DNA from: Gerris lacustris
Taxonomy: Eukaryota; Arthropoda; Insecta; Hemiptera; Gerridae
Length of the DNA: 64,000 bases
Reading direction: 5' to 3'
Assembly (NCBI GenBank): GCA_951217055.1
Contig: OX578280.1
Coordinates: forward strand, 33,733,128-33,797,127
Part shown: positions 17,372-30,734 of the stretch, in pieces
Layout: each line of letters begins with the position of its first letter
Position numbering within the stretch: the stretch's first letter is position 1
Notes under the pieces: model-generated
The model's input: only the letters and a program-made list of their open reading frames with translations
What the model was told of the DNA's origin: nothing
The model's database searches: none
Program-made: the position numbers and the translations under genes

Positions 17372-19440
17372 CGGAAGATAAAAATGTTTTAGGAATGGTA
17401 TGGGGTTGTAAGGGTCGGTGACCAGGGGGTGAAAAACAAGGAGTTTTTTCGGGGAGGTCAAAATCTTCTTTCCTCAGCCATATCTTTAAAAAGGAGAAGA
17501 ATATAATGTATTTTGGTCCGAAGTCCACTTCTTGGAGAAGGTGGGGGTAAGAAAGTAATATGAACCGAAGACCCCCTTACTTCGTACGTGGAGGAATAGG
17601 GTAAAAACTTGTTGGAAATAGGAGGTGGGGGTTTGGAAAGTAAAAAAAGGACGAAAGGGGGGTTGATTTCTTGATGCCTCTCCCGCGACGTCCTGTAGAG
17701 TTCGCATCGGGGGTGGAGTTAAAGAGAATTCCCCAACAAGAATAACACATTTGATTTACGAGTCTAAGTCTAGACTTCTACTCTCTCAAACTCGACCCGC
17801 TTGATCGATACTTTCTGTCCGAACACAAACCCCGAAAGCTTTATAGAAAAAAAAGGAACAAAGGAGGGGGTTGGCAAAACTGTTTTAATCCCTAAGAATT
17901 CCATCAGAAGAGAAAAAGATGGAAGATCTGTTTGAGGATTTATAACGTCATAGAGATACCTTATCCTCTTTCCTCTCCCCCTAGTATATATTAATTCTCT
18001 CAATATTGTATGTATCCTTTAAGCATCATTAGACTTCCACAGAATCCTCTTTATAAATACACCCCCTTACACAACTCCTTCCTTCTCATTCTTGAAAAAT
18101 TCTTCTAGACATTATTTTATCTTATCTACTATGTAAACAATAACATAATAAATATGTTGCTTCTTTTTTCTTATTCGAAAGCTTCGTATAGAGGAGGTTA
18201 TAAACAGACGATAGAAGAGAACAAAAATTTATGGGAAAATACATAAACTGAATCGATAAATTAAAGGAATATATTGTTTGTGAGTAACTACATCAACACG
18301 ACAGTATACAAATAGTATCATGGATATCAACACCCCCTCGTCTAAAATACTATCTATATTTGTTTTATCAAACGTGCATTAAATTACTAGTAATAATTGA
18401 TTTATTAGTTGTTATATAAAACAATTCTTTTCATCGATAACCTCACAGAAGGTGAGGAAAAGTAAAAAAAAAAAAAATTTAAATATTAGGTAACTTAATA
18501 TAAGGAAACTATTTTATAATTATGTTGGTTAGTTTTAAAACATAATAAAGTATGATTTTGTTTCAGTCATAAAAGTCATATTCAGGGGACGGACGATATC
18601 CAAAGGGTGGAAGAATAATAAAAGCGCAACGAAGTAACATGCGTTGAATAACAGCATTTGAGACAATGCCTACCCCAAAGAAATATTAGGGTTTGTAGTG
18701 ATGAAGAACAGAGTCATGCCTGCTTTCCTACTCTGCCACTATCCGTAAGATGTAACATAATTTTTTCAAATACAGCTTTAGATTTGTTAATTTCTTTTAC
18801 ACTTGCATGTAAAAGAATTTCATAGCTGATACATTAAGCTCGAAACACCTGTTGGAGTAGCTGCTATACGAAATACGGTAGCTATACGAAGAGGTGGTAT
18901 AGAACGAGGAAAATGTATTAATGTATCCTTTTCATAAAATCTCTTAATTCGCTGAGAGAAGTTTTAAACTCAACAATCTTTCAATTAAAGTAGAACCATC
19001 TGCAAACGGAGATCACGGATCACCTTCGATTTTAACTATTTTTGAAAAGATGAGCTGTTGTCACTTAATAGACATATTATAAAACTAAAATAAAACATGT
19101 AATAAAACTTTAGTACAAAGCCGACATTAAACACTGTTAGCCATTTTCAGAACTCACTAAAGTGTACAATTTAACAAATATATAAACTGATAAATAAAAT
19201 AAAAACAGCATGAAATGACAAAAATAAATTTAGAAATCATATTAAAAACACTAAAGGGTTTTAAGAGGAAAATAAAAATTCTAATATAATTTATTGGACG
19301 TAGAAGAAAAATCCTAATAAAAAGAATGGAAGAAGAAACGAACAATAAACAAGTAAGGCGCGCTTCACGTAAGTACGTGGGGGCGATGATCACCGGTTTC
19401 TGTATATTAAAGTTAAAATTATTAAGTTTAATATAATTAC
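17372..19440. other. intergenic, no gene seen
   Basis: The first 600 bases are purine-rich (GGGGGT and AAGAAAG runs), the rest AT-rich. Open frames here are short and show no recognisable domain. Confidence 0.5.
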
Positions 19441-20062
19441 ACTAATTTTAATAGTAATATTCTTTTTCTACTCTTCAAGACCTTTAAATTTATGTATAAC
19501 ATGTTATGGTAACTAAAACAATGTTCAGTCACCCGCCATATTGGCTGCCATCTTGAAAATTTGAATAATTGCATATTCTTTTTTTACACTTCAAGACCTT
19601 TAAGTTGATGTATAACGACTCATAGTTACTAAAAACTCTTTTTAGTCGCCGCCATATTGCCCGTCATCTTAAAAATATTACGTGTGAGATTTTAATAGTT
19701 GCATATTCTTTTTCTTCATTTCAAGACCTTTAAATTGATATATAACGCGACATAGTGACTAAAAACTTGTTTTTATTCCCCCGCCATATTGGCCGCCATC
19801 TTGAAAATTTTAAGTGTAAAATTTTAATAATTGCATATTCTTTTTCTACACTTCAAGACCTTTAAATTGATGTATAATATGTCATAGTTACAAAGAGCTT
19901 TTTTTAGTCGCCCGCCATATTGAAAATATTACGTGTGAGATTTTAATAGTTGCATATTCTTTTTCTTCATTTTAAGACCTTTAAATTGATAAATAACATA
20001 TCATGGTGACTAAAAACTTTTTTTTTAGTCGCCCGCCATATTGGCCGCCATCTTGAAAATAT
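19441..20062 (+). repeat. minisatellite, five ~116-132 bp units
   Basis: The marker TTCAAGACCTTTAAATT (with changes) starts at 19474, 19590, 19720, 19852 and 19971. Each unit also has TTGCATATTCTTTTT before it and CCGCCATATTGGCCGCCATC after it. The fourth unit lacks part of the latter. Confidence 0.9.
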
Positions 20063-20215
20063 TAAAAATCCAAAATGTGTCCAGTTGTCTCAAATGCCGA
20101 GATGCACCTGTGTGCCAAATTTCATGTTCCTAGCAATAGTAGTTTATGAATTGAAACAAGCAACGGACAGACAGACAGAGCCGCTATACAAGATTTCTTT
20201 TTGTACTTTGTACAG
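20063..20215 (+). repeat. dispersed-repeat tail with GACAGACAGACAG
   Basis: Continues directly from the last minisatellite unit: GATGCACCTGTGTGCCAAAT, then ACGGACAGACAGACAGAGCC and TACAAGATTTCTTTTTGTAC. Its layout (a 'which lets the target be approached' type of conserved block followed by a GACA run) is shared with families R1 and R2, so the minisatellite probably amplified from the body of a transposable element. Confidence 0.5.
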
Positions 20216-20982
20216 AAACCTAAAAGCAACGATACTTAGAGGTTATTAACGATGTTTTTGGCTTGAATCGAAAAAAATGCATATATAATACATATAAAAG
20301 GTAAAGAAGTTGACTGAATGTACAAAGCTGATGATTTATTTCTTTATTCGATTGATTTTTAAGTTGCTTCTAGTTAAAATTAGTGCTGATGATGATTTAC
20401 TTTCTTAAGACGCAGATATTGAAACAAAAACCACAAATGTTACATTTGGAGCACATATTATGCATAAGAATATTTCACATGGGCTTGGTTCAGAATGTGC
20501 TATGCAAATAGTATATCCTGGGGATGTTTATTCGGACGATACTACCTGGGATCTATTGAAGCCCCAGAAGGGTTAACAAATATTTATCCAGCTTGCGATG
20601 TTGTCAGATTATCCCAACCCCCTGTTTCCTTCTGCCAATACTTTCCCAGGGATTAGATTTTTTAGAAATTCCCTCCAGTTTCATTTTAGTACTGATATAC
20701 ATTATTTTTCATCTTTTTTTTAAATATGTAAAATAAGAATAAGATTTCTTTTTAACATTTTATTTAAGGCTTCTCAAGACCAGGGGTCCAAGTATAAAAG
20801 ATATTCTCATGACTTCGGGAAATTGGAATAGCTGAGAGATTTCGTTAGGATAAGATCATTAAGTAGGTAATTAAAAAAATTGTGGCACAAAAAGACCTGA
20901 TATTAGTATCGCCAAAGTAATTAATTCCATTTCAAATCTATACCACATTTTTAAGATTACAAATTATCTGCTTTGTATTGCT

Positions 20983-21627
20983 TCTGAGCTTACCGAAGAT
21001 AATCGAAGCTATGAGATCGTTCTGAAGATACCATACCTCCAAATTCCAAAATTTCAAGACAGAAATTCGTTTCAGACATCAGGAAACATTTTTGGTTTTG
21101 TGTCTGTAGGTCTGTCTGTCGTTCAATTTAACCCATATAAGTTATAACCTTCTTCACACATTTGATTCACTACCACATGTGCACAAATATATAGCTTTCA
21201 ATGTAGGTACTCATCTGCATTTTATGAAATTTGGATGGTTTGTCAAAAGTAGCCCGCAGATAGCAGCTTAAATATTACTAAATTGATAATTTTATTAGTC
21301 TAAAATGAACCAATAAAAATTGTCAGATTTAAAATAGTCTACGAATTTCATTAATATTGGACGGGCAGTTTTTAAGATAAGTTGGTTCGCAAAAAAGGGC
21401 GATCGACACAGACAGAAACGGAACCAAACATGTTCCCTGACCTGATGTCTGACACAGATTTTTAAAATTGGAGGCATAAAAATGTTTCGTTCGCATAGCT
21501 TCCCGTTACCTTAAAAAAAAACTTAACTAAATTAGACAATAATGAGTTGTTAAAGCATAAAATCAATAAAGTACGGGATTGGATGCGAGGAAGCTATGTG
21601 CCACACTAATTGGCAGACTTTTTTGTA
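20983..21627 (-). repeat. dispersed repeat R1, rearranged copy
   Basis: Minus-strand R1 sequence at 20983-21260 (ends in the AGCTTACCGAAG tag) and at 21514-21627 (TGGATGCGAGGAAGCTATGT to CACACTAATTGGCAG). The middle part, 21343-21513, is R1 sequence in plus orientation. This is an inverted or nested arrangement of two copies. Confidence 0.75.
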
Positions 21628-22304
21628 TAGATTAAAATTGTTCTATTGCAACTCAAGTTTGATTCTTACATTAATTGATACTATAACTTAATCTAGATTT
21701 TTTTTTTTTGCAGACTGCTGTCTAAGTCAGCTGTTTTCTGCGACTTGGCACTCCCCGTGTTAAGAGCATTTATTCCAACAGAGATGCTGAGCCCTTTATC
21801 TCTGAACTATTTACCAGTTTAAATCTGTGTTGAATAGACTGGATGGGAAGTGTCAATTAGCATTAGCCTTGATGCAAAGCCGGCTTAGCTAGCAGTGTTC
21901 CGTTCTCGTTAGAACACACTCTTTTAGATCCAGCTGTGAAATACTTAACGTTGAAAATATTATTAGACGAGAAATTTTTCAATTAAATTTCTGTCAGAAA
22001 TAATTTAAGAGGAGGTAAAGCCGCTCGTGATGAAGGATCTGTCTTTCTATTGCAACAATAGAACTCCCTAAAGACTTAACTTCGGATTAGTTGACAAAGA
22101 TGTGGCATTATGACTTCGAGTCTACAATAGTATAAATAGTTCCTTTAGTTGTTTATAATCCAGAAGATATTTTTTAATTTAATCAATGCCTATATCTGTT
22201 GCGAATTAATAGTACCACGAGGTGGAATCAGTTTAAGTTGTAAATTATGGACAATGTCTTCCAAAACTATGAAAAACTCCAAAACACTACAAACCGGCAC
22301 ACAG

Positions 22305-22768
22305 ATACGAGACCAAAAATGTTCCCCGATGTGTGGAATGGATTTCTGTCTTGGAATTTAGAAAACTACACGTCCGATTTTAATGAAATTTGTATAGGTA
22401 TAATTTGGTAGGTTATAATTATCCCACTGTTGGTACCATATAAGTTTCAACCTTATACGGCTCCTTTCAACATGCACACAAACATACATTTACTATCTTC
22501 AAAAGTTTTCATCTGATTTTTATGAAATTTGAATGGTTTGTCAAAAGTAGACCGTAGATAGCACAAGATTAATTTCAACCGTCTGCGCTCTTTAACTTTT
22601 GCTTAATTGATACTTTAATTCATGAAAACAATTTGACATTTAAAAACCGGGGTAAACAATTAAATAAATTGGACAATAATAGCTTGTATACGCATAAAAT
22701 CAATTAAGTACATAACAGGATGCGAGGAAGCTAGGTGACACACTAATTACCAGTCTATTTTTAAAATG
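22305..22768 (-). repeat. dispersed repeat R1, partial copy
   Basis: Minus-strand R1 from about 22362 (AAAACTACACGTCCGATTTT) to 22768 (CACACTAATTACCAGTC). A short plus-strand R1 fragment (22305-22360, AATGTTCCCCGATG) is joined at its left. Confidence 0.75.
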
Positions 22769-23653
22769 ATCTCCTAATCTCTAAATCTATATAATGTATA
22801 TTTCCACTTCCTTCTTCCACCAGTTTGATACTAATTTGATACAACTTATAATCACAAATATTTTCGCCCAGCAACAAAACACGATTTATCTTTCTTTCAT
22901 TTCTTTAATAAAGACCTGTTAGTAGTTGTTCTTTTCATTGTTCTTAGCACCATTCATTTATAGACGTTTCTCGACTGTTTATTTCGTTGTTTTATCGCTC
23001 AGAGGTCATCTGAGTATCATTGAGTTTAAGTTGATTCAGTTAGTGGTTAGATTTGAGTTGGGTCGCTGCCCAGTCTCTGTGTCTGCTCTAATCGTTTTTT
23101 CATTTAGCTCCAAGGATAAACCACAATCGTATATATCTCCTCCCATTAACTTATTTCCTCTCCATACTAATTAAAACATAATACCGTAACGTCTTCAGTT
23201 AATCGATTACAGGATAAGACATTTTATTACGTATCTTCATAGGAACTAAAACATAATAGATAACAATAATTTATAGCTACTATACTCCAATATTATCATC
23301 TCTGCTCGGCAGCGCTTTAAAAAAAAAATTGTGAATGAGAAAAAATCTGTCATATATAAATTTTCATGTGTATAGTTATCCTCCGGCCAACCCCCAATAA
23401 TTAATTAGCAAAGCAAGTGTGTATTCTCTCCAACTTTAGTTAATTCAGTGACGTTAAATATACTATGCTATGCACGACTAAATTTATTTTTTTTAAACAT
23501 AATCAGCCAATTAGTGCTGAACATAGCTTTCTCTCATTCTATTAACAGACGAATGGTCATAAGAGCATAAAATAATGTCATCCCACTGCTAACTGGGTAT
23601 TGAAAATGAATAAATGTGTTTTGGACCAGTGTCGATTCCAAGTTGAGTTGCAT
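22769..23653. other. intergenic, no gene seen
   Basis: No domain or RNA gene recognised. The open frame at 22926-23174 has no family resemblance and low-complexity surroundings. Confidence 0.5.
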
Positions 23654-23780
23654 ACAGGGTGGTCCAAAAGTCTCCCTCCCCCCTCTTAACTTTTGAACGG
23701 TTAGGGATAAATGAATAAAACCTTTTTTTCTTCCTTGCCCCCCCCCCCCCACCTACAGGGGGGAAAAATATTGGAGATAG
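23654..23780. repeat. possible one end of a CAGGGTGGTCC element
   Basis: ATACAGGGTGGTCCAAAAGT is a terminus seen in many arthropod short DNA elements. It is followed by poly-C (about 23738-23750) and a G run. No matching right end was found, so this is tentative. Confidence 0.3.
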
Positions 23781-23956
23781 AAAAAAAAAATCAAGTAAAA
23801 TTTTATAATTTTTTACCGTAGAATCCAAATATGCTATCAGAAAAAACACTCAAATTTGAAATTTGGAAGTTTCGAGTTTTTAAAGATTCGACGAAACCCT
23901 ATAAACTCCATTATTCCAATTTCCTCATATTATTTGTACTTATACAAAATAGACGA

Positions 23957-24050
23957 AAATATATAAAACCTTAGGCTACTAAGGTTTTATATATTTGTGT
24001 GTGTGTGTGTGTGCACAACACACTATTGTTAAATAGTGTGTTGTGTATAA
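23957..24050. repeat. 18 bp perfect hairpin, (TG)n and a second inverted repeat
   Basis: AAATATATAAAACCTTAG (23957-23974) pairs with CTAAGGTTTTATATATTT (23979-23996) around a 4-base loop. It is followed by (TG)n and an inverted pair (ACAACACACTATT / AATAGTGTGTTGT) near 24016-24048. Confidence 0.75.
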
Positions 24051-24220
24051 GGCCCAGCTCTGATCCCTAGACAAAAAATCTGATATATATTTCAGATAAA
24101 TAAGAAGATAGGGTTAAAGAAAGCATTGATCTTCAAGGGTGAATAATTTGGAACTGATCTCACCTTTTACTAGCTTTCAGTAATAACCTTGTTTAATCCA
24201 TACAAGACATTTAAAAAATA

Positions 24221-24815
24221 GACTGCCAATTAGTGTGGCACATAGCTTCCTCGCATCCTATCATGTACTTTATTGTTATATTAACATTAAAATTATTGTT
24301 ATATTACTTAATTGTTATATTGTTTATTGTATAAAAACTATTAATTATTTTAACACAATTATTTTAACATTAACACTTCATAGCGGTGTCGCTGTTGGTT
24401 TTACTAAAAAATTGTTTTTGAAAAAAAGTTCTTCTCATTGAATAGATGAAGTTAGATTTTTGTCCCGACCTAAAAATTTAATTTTAAATTTGAAGTTCAC
24501 GTTTACGCGAGCGTAGCTCGTGAACGCTTGGACGGATAACGTTGTCCAACGAACTCGTCCTGGGCATTGGTAAAATGAACATGTCTACTAAATTTTATCA
24601 ACATCGGTTGACATTTACTCAAGTTATCGTCGCGCGTTTCATAATTCGCGGACACACAGACCGACAGACAGAAAGACACGAGACCATAAATGTTCCCTGA
24701 TGTCTGAAACGGATTTCTGTCTTGGAATTTTTAAAATCGGAGGTATAAAAGTTTTTTGTTCTCAAAAGTGAACACAATGCTTCCGTTACCTTCGGTAAGC
24801 TCGGAAGAAATATAA
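24221..24815 (+). repeat. dispersed repeat R1, copy with internal replacement
   Basis: Starts with CTGCCAATTAGTGTGGCACA and GCATCCTATCATGTAC (24221-24275), continues with unrelated AT-rich DNA, then resumes with GTTTACGCGAGCG (24501) through AATGTTCCCTGATGTCTGAA and the end tag CCTTCGGTAAGCTCGGAAG (about 24808). Confidence 0.72.
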
Positions 24816-27800
24816 GAAACATACGTGATATTTCAATTTGTTTGGGTTTTAAAACCATTCATATAAAATTTAAGTAAGTCTGATGAGTTAGTTAATTGTT
24901 GCTATTGCGTAGAAGGATACTTAAACAAATGTTGATCAAGACTAACGGGTTGTTAAAAAATTTGAGGATGACTATTGTTTGAACTAAAATTTCGTTTAGT
25001 TTATGTTTCATCTCTACATCCAATAATGTTCCAATTAATCCGTGTTCTCATTTTGTAGTCAGATAGTGTGTCACCGAGCATTAGCTAGCCCAAGGATTGT
25101 TGCATTAGGCCTGAATCTTTTAAAACCTTTTAATATGCAAATGTAAAACCACTCCTAGTTGGACTCACAACTTTTTTTCGACTGGGGAAATATTTCACTA
25201 CTTTGAACATATTTAGGCATGTTCCAGGACACTGAATCATCAAGTAAAAGTTTAAGATTTCCCGAAGTGTCATATCGTTGGCATGTACTACAAAACACTA
25301 ACTTGCTTTGCTCTTTACTACTTGGTTTCGCGTCAATTTTTCTTTTAATGTAAATTATTCTTTGAGAATATACAAATTATTTTATTTTAAAAAGTTCTTT
25401 GACAGTAAAAACAAATAATATTTATCCAAAACAACACATTTTAAAACCATAAAGTTTAGTTTTAAGAAAAAGTTAGAATTTATCACAATTTGCATGAATC
25501 TTATTTTATCAAAAACAAAATTATACATAATCAATTTTTCTTTGACTCCTTCCATCAAATTCATCGGATTACTATAGCCTTGATACTAGAACAAACAAGT
25601 AGATTTTTTTGTATATACATATGTGTGTGTGTAAACTTATACAAGAATAAATAAAAATTCTAGACATAAACAATTTCTGCTCTTCGCATTACATGTTTTA
25701 TGTTTTCGTTATGGTACATTTATACTTTTGGAAAGAAGGCGGGCGATAGAAATAAAGTTGAATGAGATAGTGCCGATAAATACCATGAGATATCTATAAG
25801 TGAAATGATATATAATAAAAGAAGAGAGTTGGGTAGAAAGGAGCAAAAGAGAAAATCACTTATCGATAAAGGACAGCGTAAGTAAAATCTGATATATGCT
25901 TTAGGAGGTAGTTCGGGAAAACGCTCTTCGGCTAAAATACCCTTCTATCCTCTATGCTTAGTTCTTTTTTTCGTGTAGGGGATGGAGAGCCAGGCAAAAA
26001 AGTTTAGCAATGAATTAAAAACTTCCATCTTATCAAGGATTTTTTTTAGGGGGGAGAAGGGAGGTTTGTCGAAGGATTTTTCACGGACGATTTTCCTCAG
26101 TAACAATAAATCGAGGTTATTCAGAAGTTCGATAGTCGAGACTGAATCGATTTTAAACTATCAACTTTTTTGTATCTTCGTTCAGATATTAGACGAAGAA
26201 CGGGTAAAGAAGCCGTTAAAGATAATCTCAGACAACAGAAAGCAACGTAATATTACTTATATTAAATATGGGTTTTTACACAATGTTATTTGGGTGTCTA
26301 ACATTAAAATTTAATATCTTCTTAAAGGGGTGAGAAACACTATAATACTTGCTTAATTACCATTAACTTCACTTTTAAAACAATAATAAACTGTATTAAA
26401 AGAATAATGCAAACTTAGATAATATAAAAGGTGAAAGTAATCAAAGCATGGTTAGAATGTCAGATAGCGCTCTTATTTATCAAAGTTTTTTTAACATAGA
26501 ACATAATTATTGGAACAATGATTGTAACCATCATTAATTAAAGTAACAACGCACAGCAAAAAGTAATATAAAAATAATGACCATCAATCAATCACCAAGA
26601 GAATAGTAATTGGATAATAGTAAAATTGGGTAGTATAAGTTTTAACTCAAAAGAGACTCCGTTAATATATTAATAAGATTTGGGTTCTGAAATTGAAAAA
26701 AACTAATATTTCCATCAATGGTAAGCTACGAGGTGAAACTAAGCAGGATCCTTGTTCCTTTCTTATGTCTGTATAAATAAGATAAAAACGTATAACTAAA
26801 TAATTATCCTCTAAAAGAGTTTAGAATTGAACTTTGAAGTCTTCAAGAACGAGTATTTCATAAGTACTTACCAGTTGTGTTACATCTGTTAAAACGGAGG
26901 TAAATCGAATATCGAGTAGCTTGACGGTGGTTTTTTAAAAGAAGGTGAATAATGATAGTGGAAGCAGACTAGTATAAAGAGAGTGGAGGATCAGTATTGG
27001 TAGTGGTAGTTTGGTAACGAGATTGTAAAGGCGCTAAAGTGTCTTAGAGTTGTCGGTTAAGCCTAGACCGTCCAACCTTCTCCTTCGGGAAAAAAGGACC
27101 CTTTAGGATCTGTGGAAGAGATGAAAGTGGGCGCCGATACTACATTCCTTTACCTTCTTATAATTAACATGAAGGTTGTTGTTTTAACTTCTAACATCTT
27201 AGAGACCCCAAAAGGTTGTTTGAGACCTAACGGGAACAGTTTACCCCAGGATTATATATAGCTGTAGGATAGTCCTTCACACTGGACCCTACTTAGTTAA
27301 GCCTTATATCAAGTACTTACCATACTAGTTTATTAAAAATATTATTATTAATTTTTTTTTGTAGCACGTGTATTGGATTGATCAATGTAATTATAAACAA
27401 TAATCCGGGCAACATATTAGTAGTTATGAGTAGTAAAACTGCAAGATTAAGAAAAAAAAAAAAAAATTGGAAGAGAAAAGGGATATAACTGGCAGATAGT
27501 TTGTAACTTTCATAAATTTGATGATTTGTAAAAATTTGTGAAGGTGTGTGAACATGAATTTTGCACCAAACATCTCCTACGAGCTTGAAGAATGGATGAA
27601 AATTGTGAAGTTTACTTGAAACAACAGAATCACTATATTAAAGACCTACGGCATTAAGTTGAGCAACCCGGAAGATGGTGTCAGAAGTGAGAGCGAAACG
27701 CACGACTTTATATCAAACTGTCTTTGCAGAAAAACCTAGATTCCAATCATACTCCAACCATCGAGATTCATAATGACATCGTTCGATAGTCGTTATCTTA

Positions 27801-29039
27801 GGAATTAGAGCGTCGATGGAGGCCAACTTTGGATCCATGGAAACAATCTCTTTTGTTATCTTCGGTAAAGTGACAGCAACATGTAAAGCTTCAACCTTTA
27901 AATTATATTTAGCGGTTATGCTAGTTTTTTATCTTAGTTCAAAACAGTCTATTCTATAAAGCTGTTGCAAATGAAATAGTTTTCTCTTTTTGAGAGTTTG
28001 TAAGTGCAATGGGTCGGCTGAATGGCACAAATGCGGCAAGCACGGGACTGAGTTGAGAGTGGTTTGAAAACACGGTAAAGTAATTAAGCGGGATGCTATA
28101 AAACAGGGTATGAGGGTTGTCTAGGTTACATGTTGAGTTGGCGGTACTCGAGTGATGGAGAGTAAGGAGTATATGCAGATATAGAGGAGTTTTATGTAGT
28201 AGCCGTGTCCCTGCATAATGACCCCACGAGGCCTATATCCTTCTCTGCAAACTGCCTACTTCTTCCTGACCTCCTACCTCTGCACATATACGGCAATATC
28301 GTCTCCTTTGTTGTATCAATGTAGACAACATTCCTTTACTTCACATTTCAATAACAATCTTAATGCGGACTGAGAGAAAGAAGACAATCTCAACGCATCA
28401 AATCTCTTGTGGTCGAAATAGCATCAACATCAGATAAAGTTAAAATAATACAGAAAATGTGTAGGAAGAATCATATTGGCAATTTTGAATCAATTACTAA
28501 GTTGATAGATAAGTTGCTTCAACAAAGATTTTACGGAACTTACGAAGTTTAAACTTAAACAGTGTCATATATAAGCTACCAATAAGTATTATTCTTATAG
28601 ATTCATCTAAAATATGTTCTAAATAATATTATATTGATTATTTATTTAATAATTGATCTCTATTTAGACTTACATTTTTCCGATAGCAACAATTTTCTCT
28701 ATTATTATTACTTTTTATATGAAATACTTTTTTATCCCCTCCGAATGAACCCTTGCCTCGCTAAGATGACGAGTTAAAGCATTATTTTAAACGCAATACA
28801 CAGGAACATTTCAGGCTTGATTACTTCTTGATATCTTTGAATTGCAATTCAATAACTTGTCATAAGTATTGACCACAAAAATATATAAAATTTTTTTAAT
28901 ATAATTTGGAATTCATTTATTTGTATATTAATAATTTCCTAGTCCAATTAAAACTGTTCCCAACATTTAATCAAATATTGTAGTATAAAATACTGGATTT
29001 GTATTTTTAAAATCTAATAAAACACTATCCAAAATGAAT
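24816..29039. other. intergenic, no recognisable gene
   Basis: Over 4 kb, AT-rich. The longest open frame (25982-26314) is listed separately. At 26930-28400 the composition is a little richer in G/C, but no conserved protein, RNA or element end was recognised on either strand. Confidence 0.45.
25982..26314 (+). CDS. unrecognised 110-residue open reading frame
   Basis: ATG-initiated and uninterrupted, encoding a basic hydrophilic protein (MESQAKKFSNELK at the start, VKKPLKIISDNRKQR near the end). I recognise no family. No splice sites or promoter stand out, and the surroundings are AT-rich repeat DNA. It is probably a chance ORF; kept only because it is longer than most here. Confidence 0.12.
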   Translation: MESQAKKFSNELKTSILSRIFFRGEKGGLSKDFSRTIFLSNNKSRLFRSSIVETESILNYQLFCIFVQILDEERVKKPLKIISDNRKQRNITYIKYGFLHNVIWVSNIKI

Positions 29040-29449
29040 ATGTTTGAAAAAATAACTACAAGAAGAACTAGAAAAAGCAAAAAAATTCAAATTAATAGTC
29101 AAAAAAATTCCACTTAAACCATGGTTTTGGAAAACAAAACTACCACGTACAGATATACTCAAAATTAATAGATTAAGAAGTTACCATGCACGATGCATTC
29201 AGTACAGCTATATAATAGGACTAAGGGATTCACCAATATGTCATACTTGTCCTGAAAAAAAAAGAAAATGTAGCTCACATCCTATTGGAATGTCCGAAAT
29301 ATAAATCAGAAAGAAATAAATTATACCAAGAACTGAAAATACAAGAAATTCAAGACAAAAATGAAAAAATCAAGACCATCCTATTCCCAAATTTAAAAAA
29401 TATTAAACTCACACTAAAATTCGTAAAAGAAATAAATTACTCCTCTTAG
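29040..29449 (+). pseudogene. C-terminal end of a non-LTR retrotransposon ORF2
   Basis: Coding remnants of the region after the reverse transcriptase/RNase H. The first frame has WFWKTKLPRTD, RLRSYHARC and SPICHTCPEK (about 29125-29255); after an A-run around 29255-29264 the frame shifts and continues ENVAHILLECPKYKSERNKLY to TAG at 29447. C-x2-C ... H-x4-C is the zinc-knuckle end typical of Jockey/I/R1-type LINEs. The upstream reverse transcriptase is absent, so this is a 5'-truncated copy. Confidence 0.72.
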
Positions 29450-29700
29450 CCTAAAATTGGAAAAATCCACAAACGAAGAGACCACTCACCAACAGAAACC
29501 CACAAACGAAATAAAATTTAAAAAAAAAAAAAAATACAAAGGAAACAAAGGAAGAATTTTGGAAGGACTCGGGTCCACCCAACCTAATTGAGGTTTTCTG
29601 TGGTTTCCCTCAATTTACTAGGCAAATGCCAGGTTGGTCCACTCTTAGGCAGTCCACAGACTAGACTGCCTATGATACCCATTTAAATACCTGCAAACAA
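29450..29700 (+). mobile_element. LINE 3' UTR
   Basis: Follows the ORF2 remnant. TGAGGTTTTCTGTGGTTTCC then CTAGGCAAATGCCAGG and GTCC resemble a 3' UTR module seen with arthropod LINEs. The end of the element was not located exactly. Confidence 0.5.
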
Positions 29701-30734
29701 CCCTAACAAAAATCCAATCAAAAACTTCCGTTTAGAAAAATAAAAAAATATAAATATATACTCCAAAATTGTCCATTAAACCCTTCCCCAAATTTGATTA
29801 AAAAGCTTCAATCCCTAACAAAATATCAAAATTAAAAAAAGGCACAAAATAACCCCTCTCAAAATAACATTATGGCTCCGGTAAACACAAATATTTTTTT
29901 GTTACTTATGCCAATAAAGAATTTGTTTAAAAACAAAAAAAAGTCTAATAAGTGGATGTTGTACTGCTGCATCTTACGTTGCGAAACAAATTTTATTATT
30001 CTATACAAAAGAATATAAACATTGACAAAATAGCTTTTTAACAAGTTAATAGTAATCATATTTTTTGAACATTTTGCATTTCAAGTACCTATAGGTACTT
30101 GAAACATTCCTGTGAGTGCACTAAAGTTCATATTATAAAGCATATAAAATGAGAATATGTATATAAAAAGAAGTTATTAAAAATAATTTGCTGGAAGTAT
30201 TGTTATAAAAAATTGCTTGTTTTATCAAGTGGATTTTTTTACAATTTTATTCTGGTAAAATTAATAAAATTTTAACTTCGTTAGTGCATAATTGCTTTAG
30301 TTTAATTTAAAGAAGAAAAACATTGGGCGAAAAGGTTGCTTGCCTTGTAACGAATTTTCTTAACGCATCCAGTAGAATTACAGATACTTATCAAAAAATA
30401 ACTTTTAGAACGAATAAAATTTGCGCAAAAAAGCGCAAAGATTAGATTACAATCCTTTTTCATTTAATATCTTTATCAACATATAAAAAAAACCTTATTC
30501 TGTCAGTTAATTTTCTTACTAAACTTGCTCCAGTAATTAAATTTCATAGTATCGACAATTTTCTTTCACGAAGTCTTTCTTGGACTACATCTATGTCTTC
30601 AGTCGTCCTAACGTTTCTTCTATCTCGTAAATAAATTTTCTCTACGGTTGAGATGTGTCTTTTCTTCAAAATGGTCCTTAGCAAACTTTTTTAATCCACA
30701 TTAAAAGCAGTTGGACCAATGCCGAAGCAAAAGA
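29701..30734. other. intergenic, nothing recognised
   Basis: AT-rich sequence with a small hairpin near 30086-30105 (AAGTACCTATAGGTACTT). No gene or element end seen. Confidence 0.5.
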
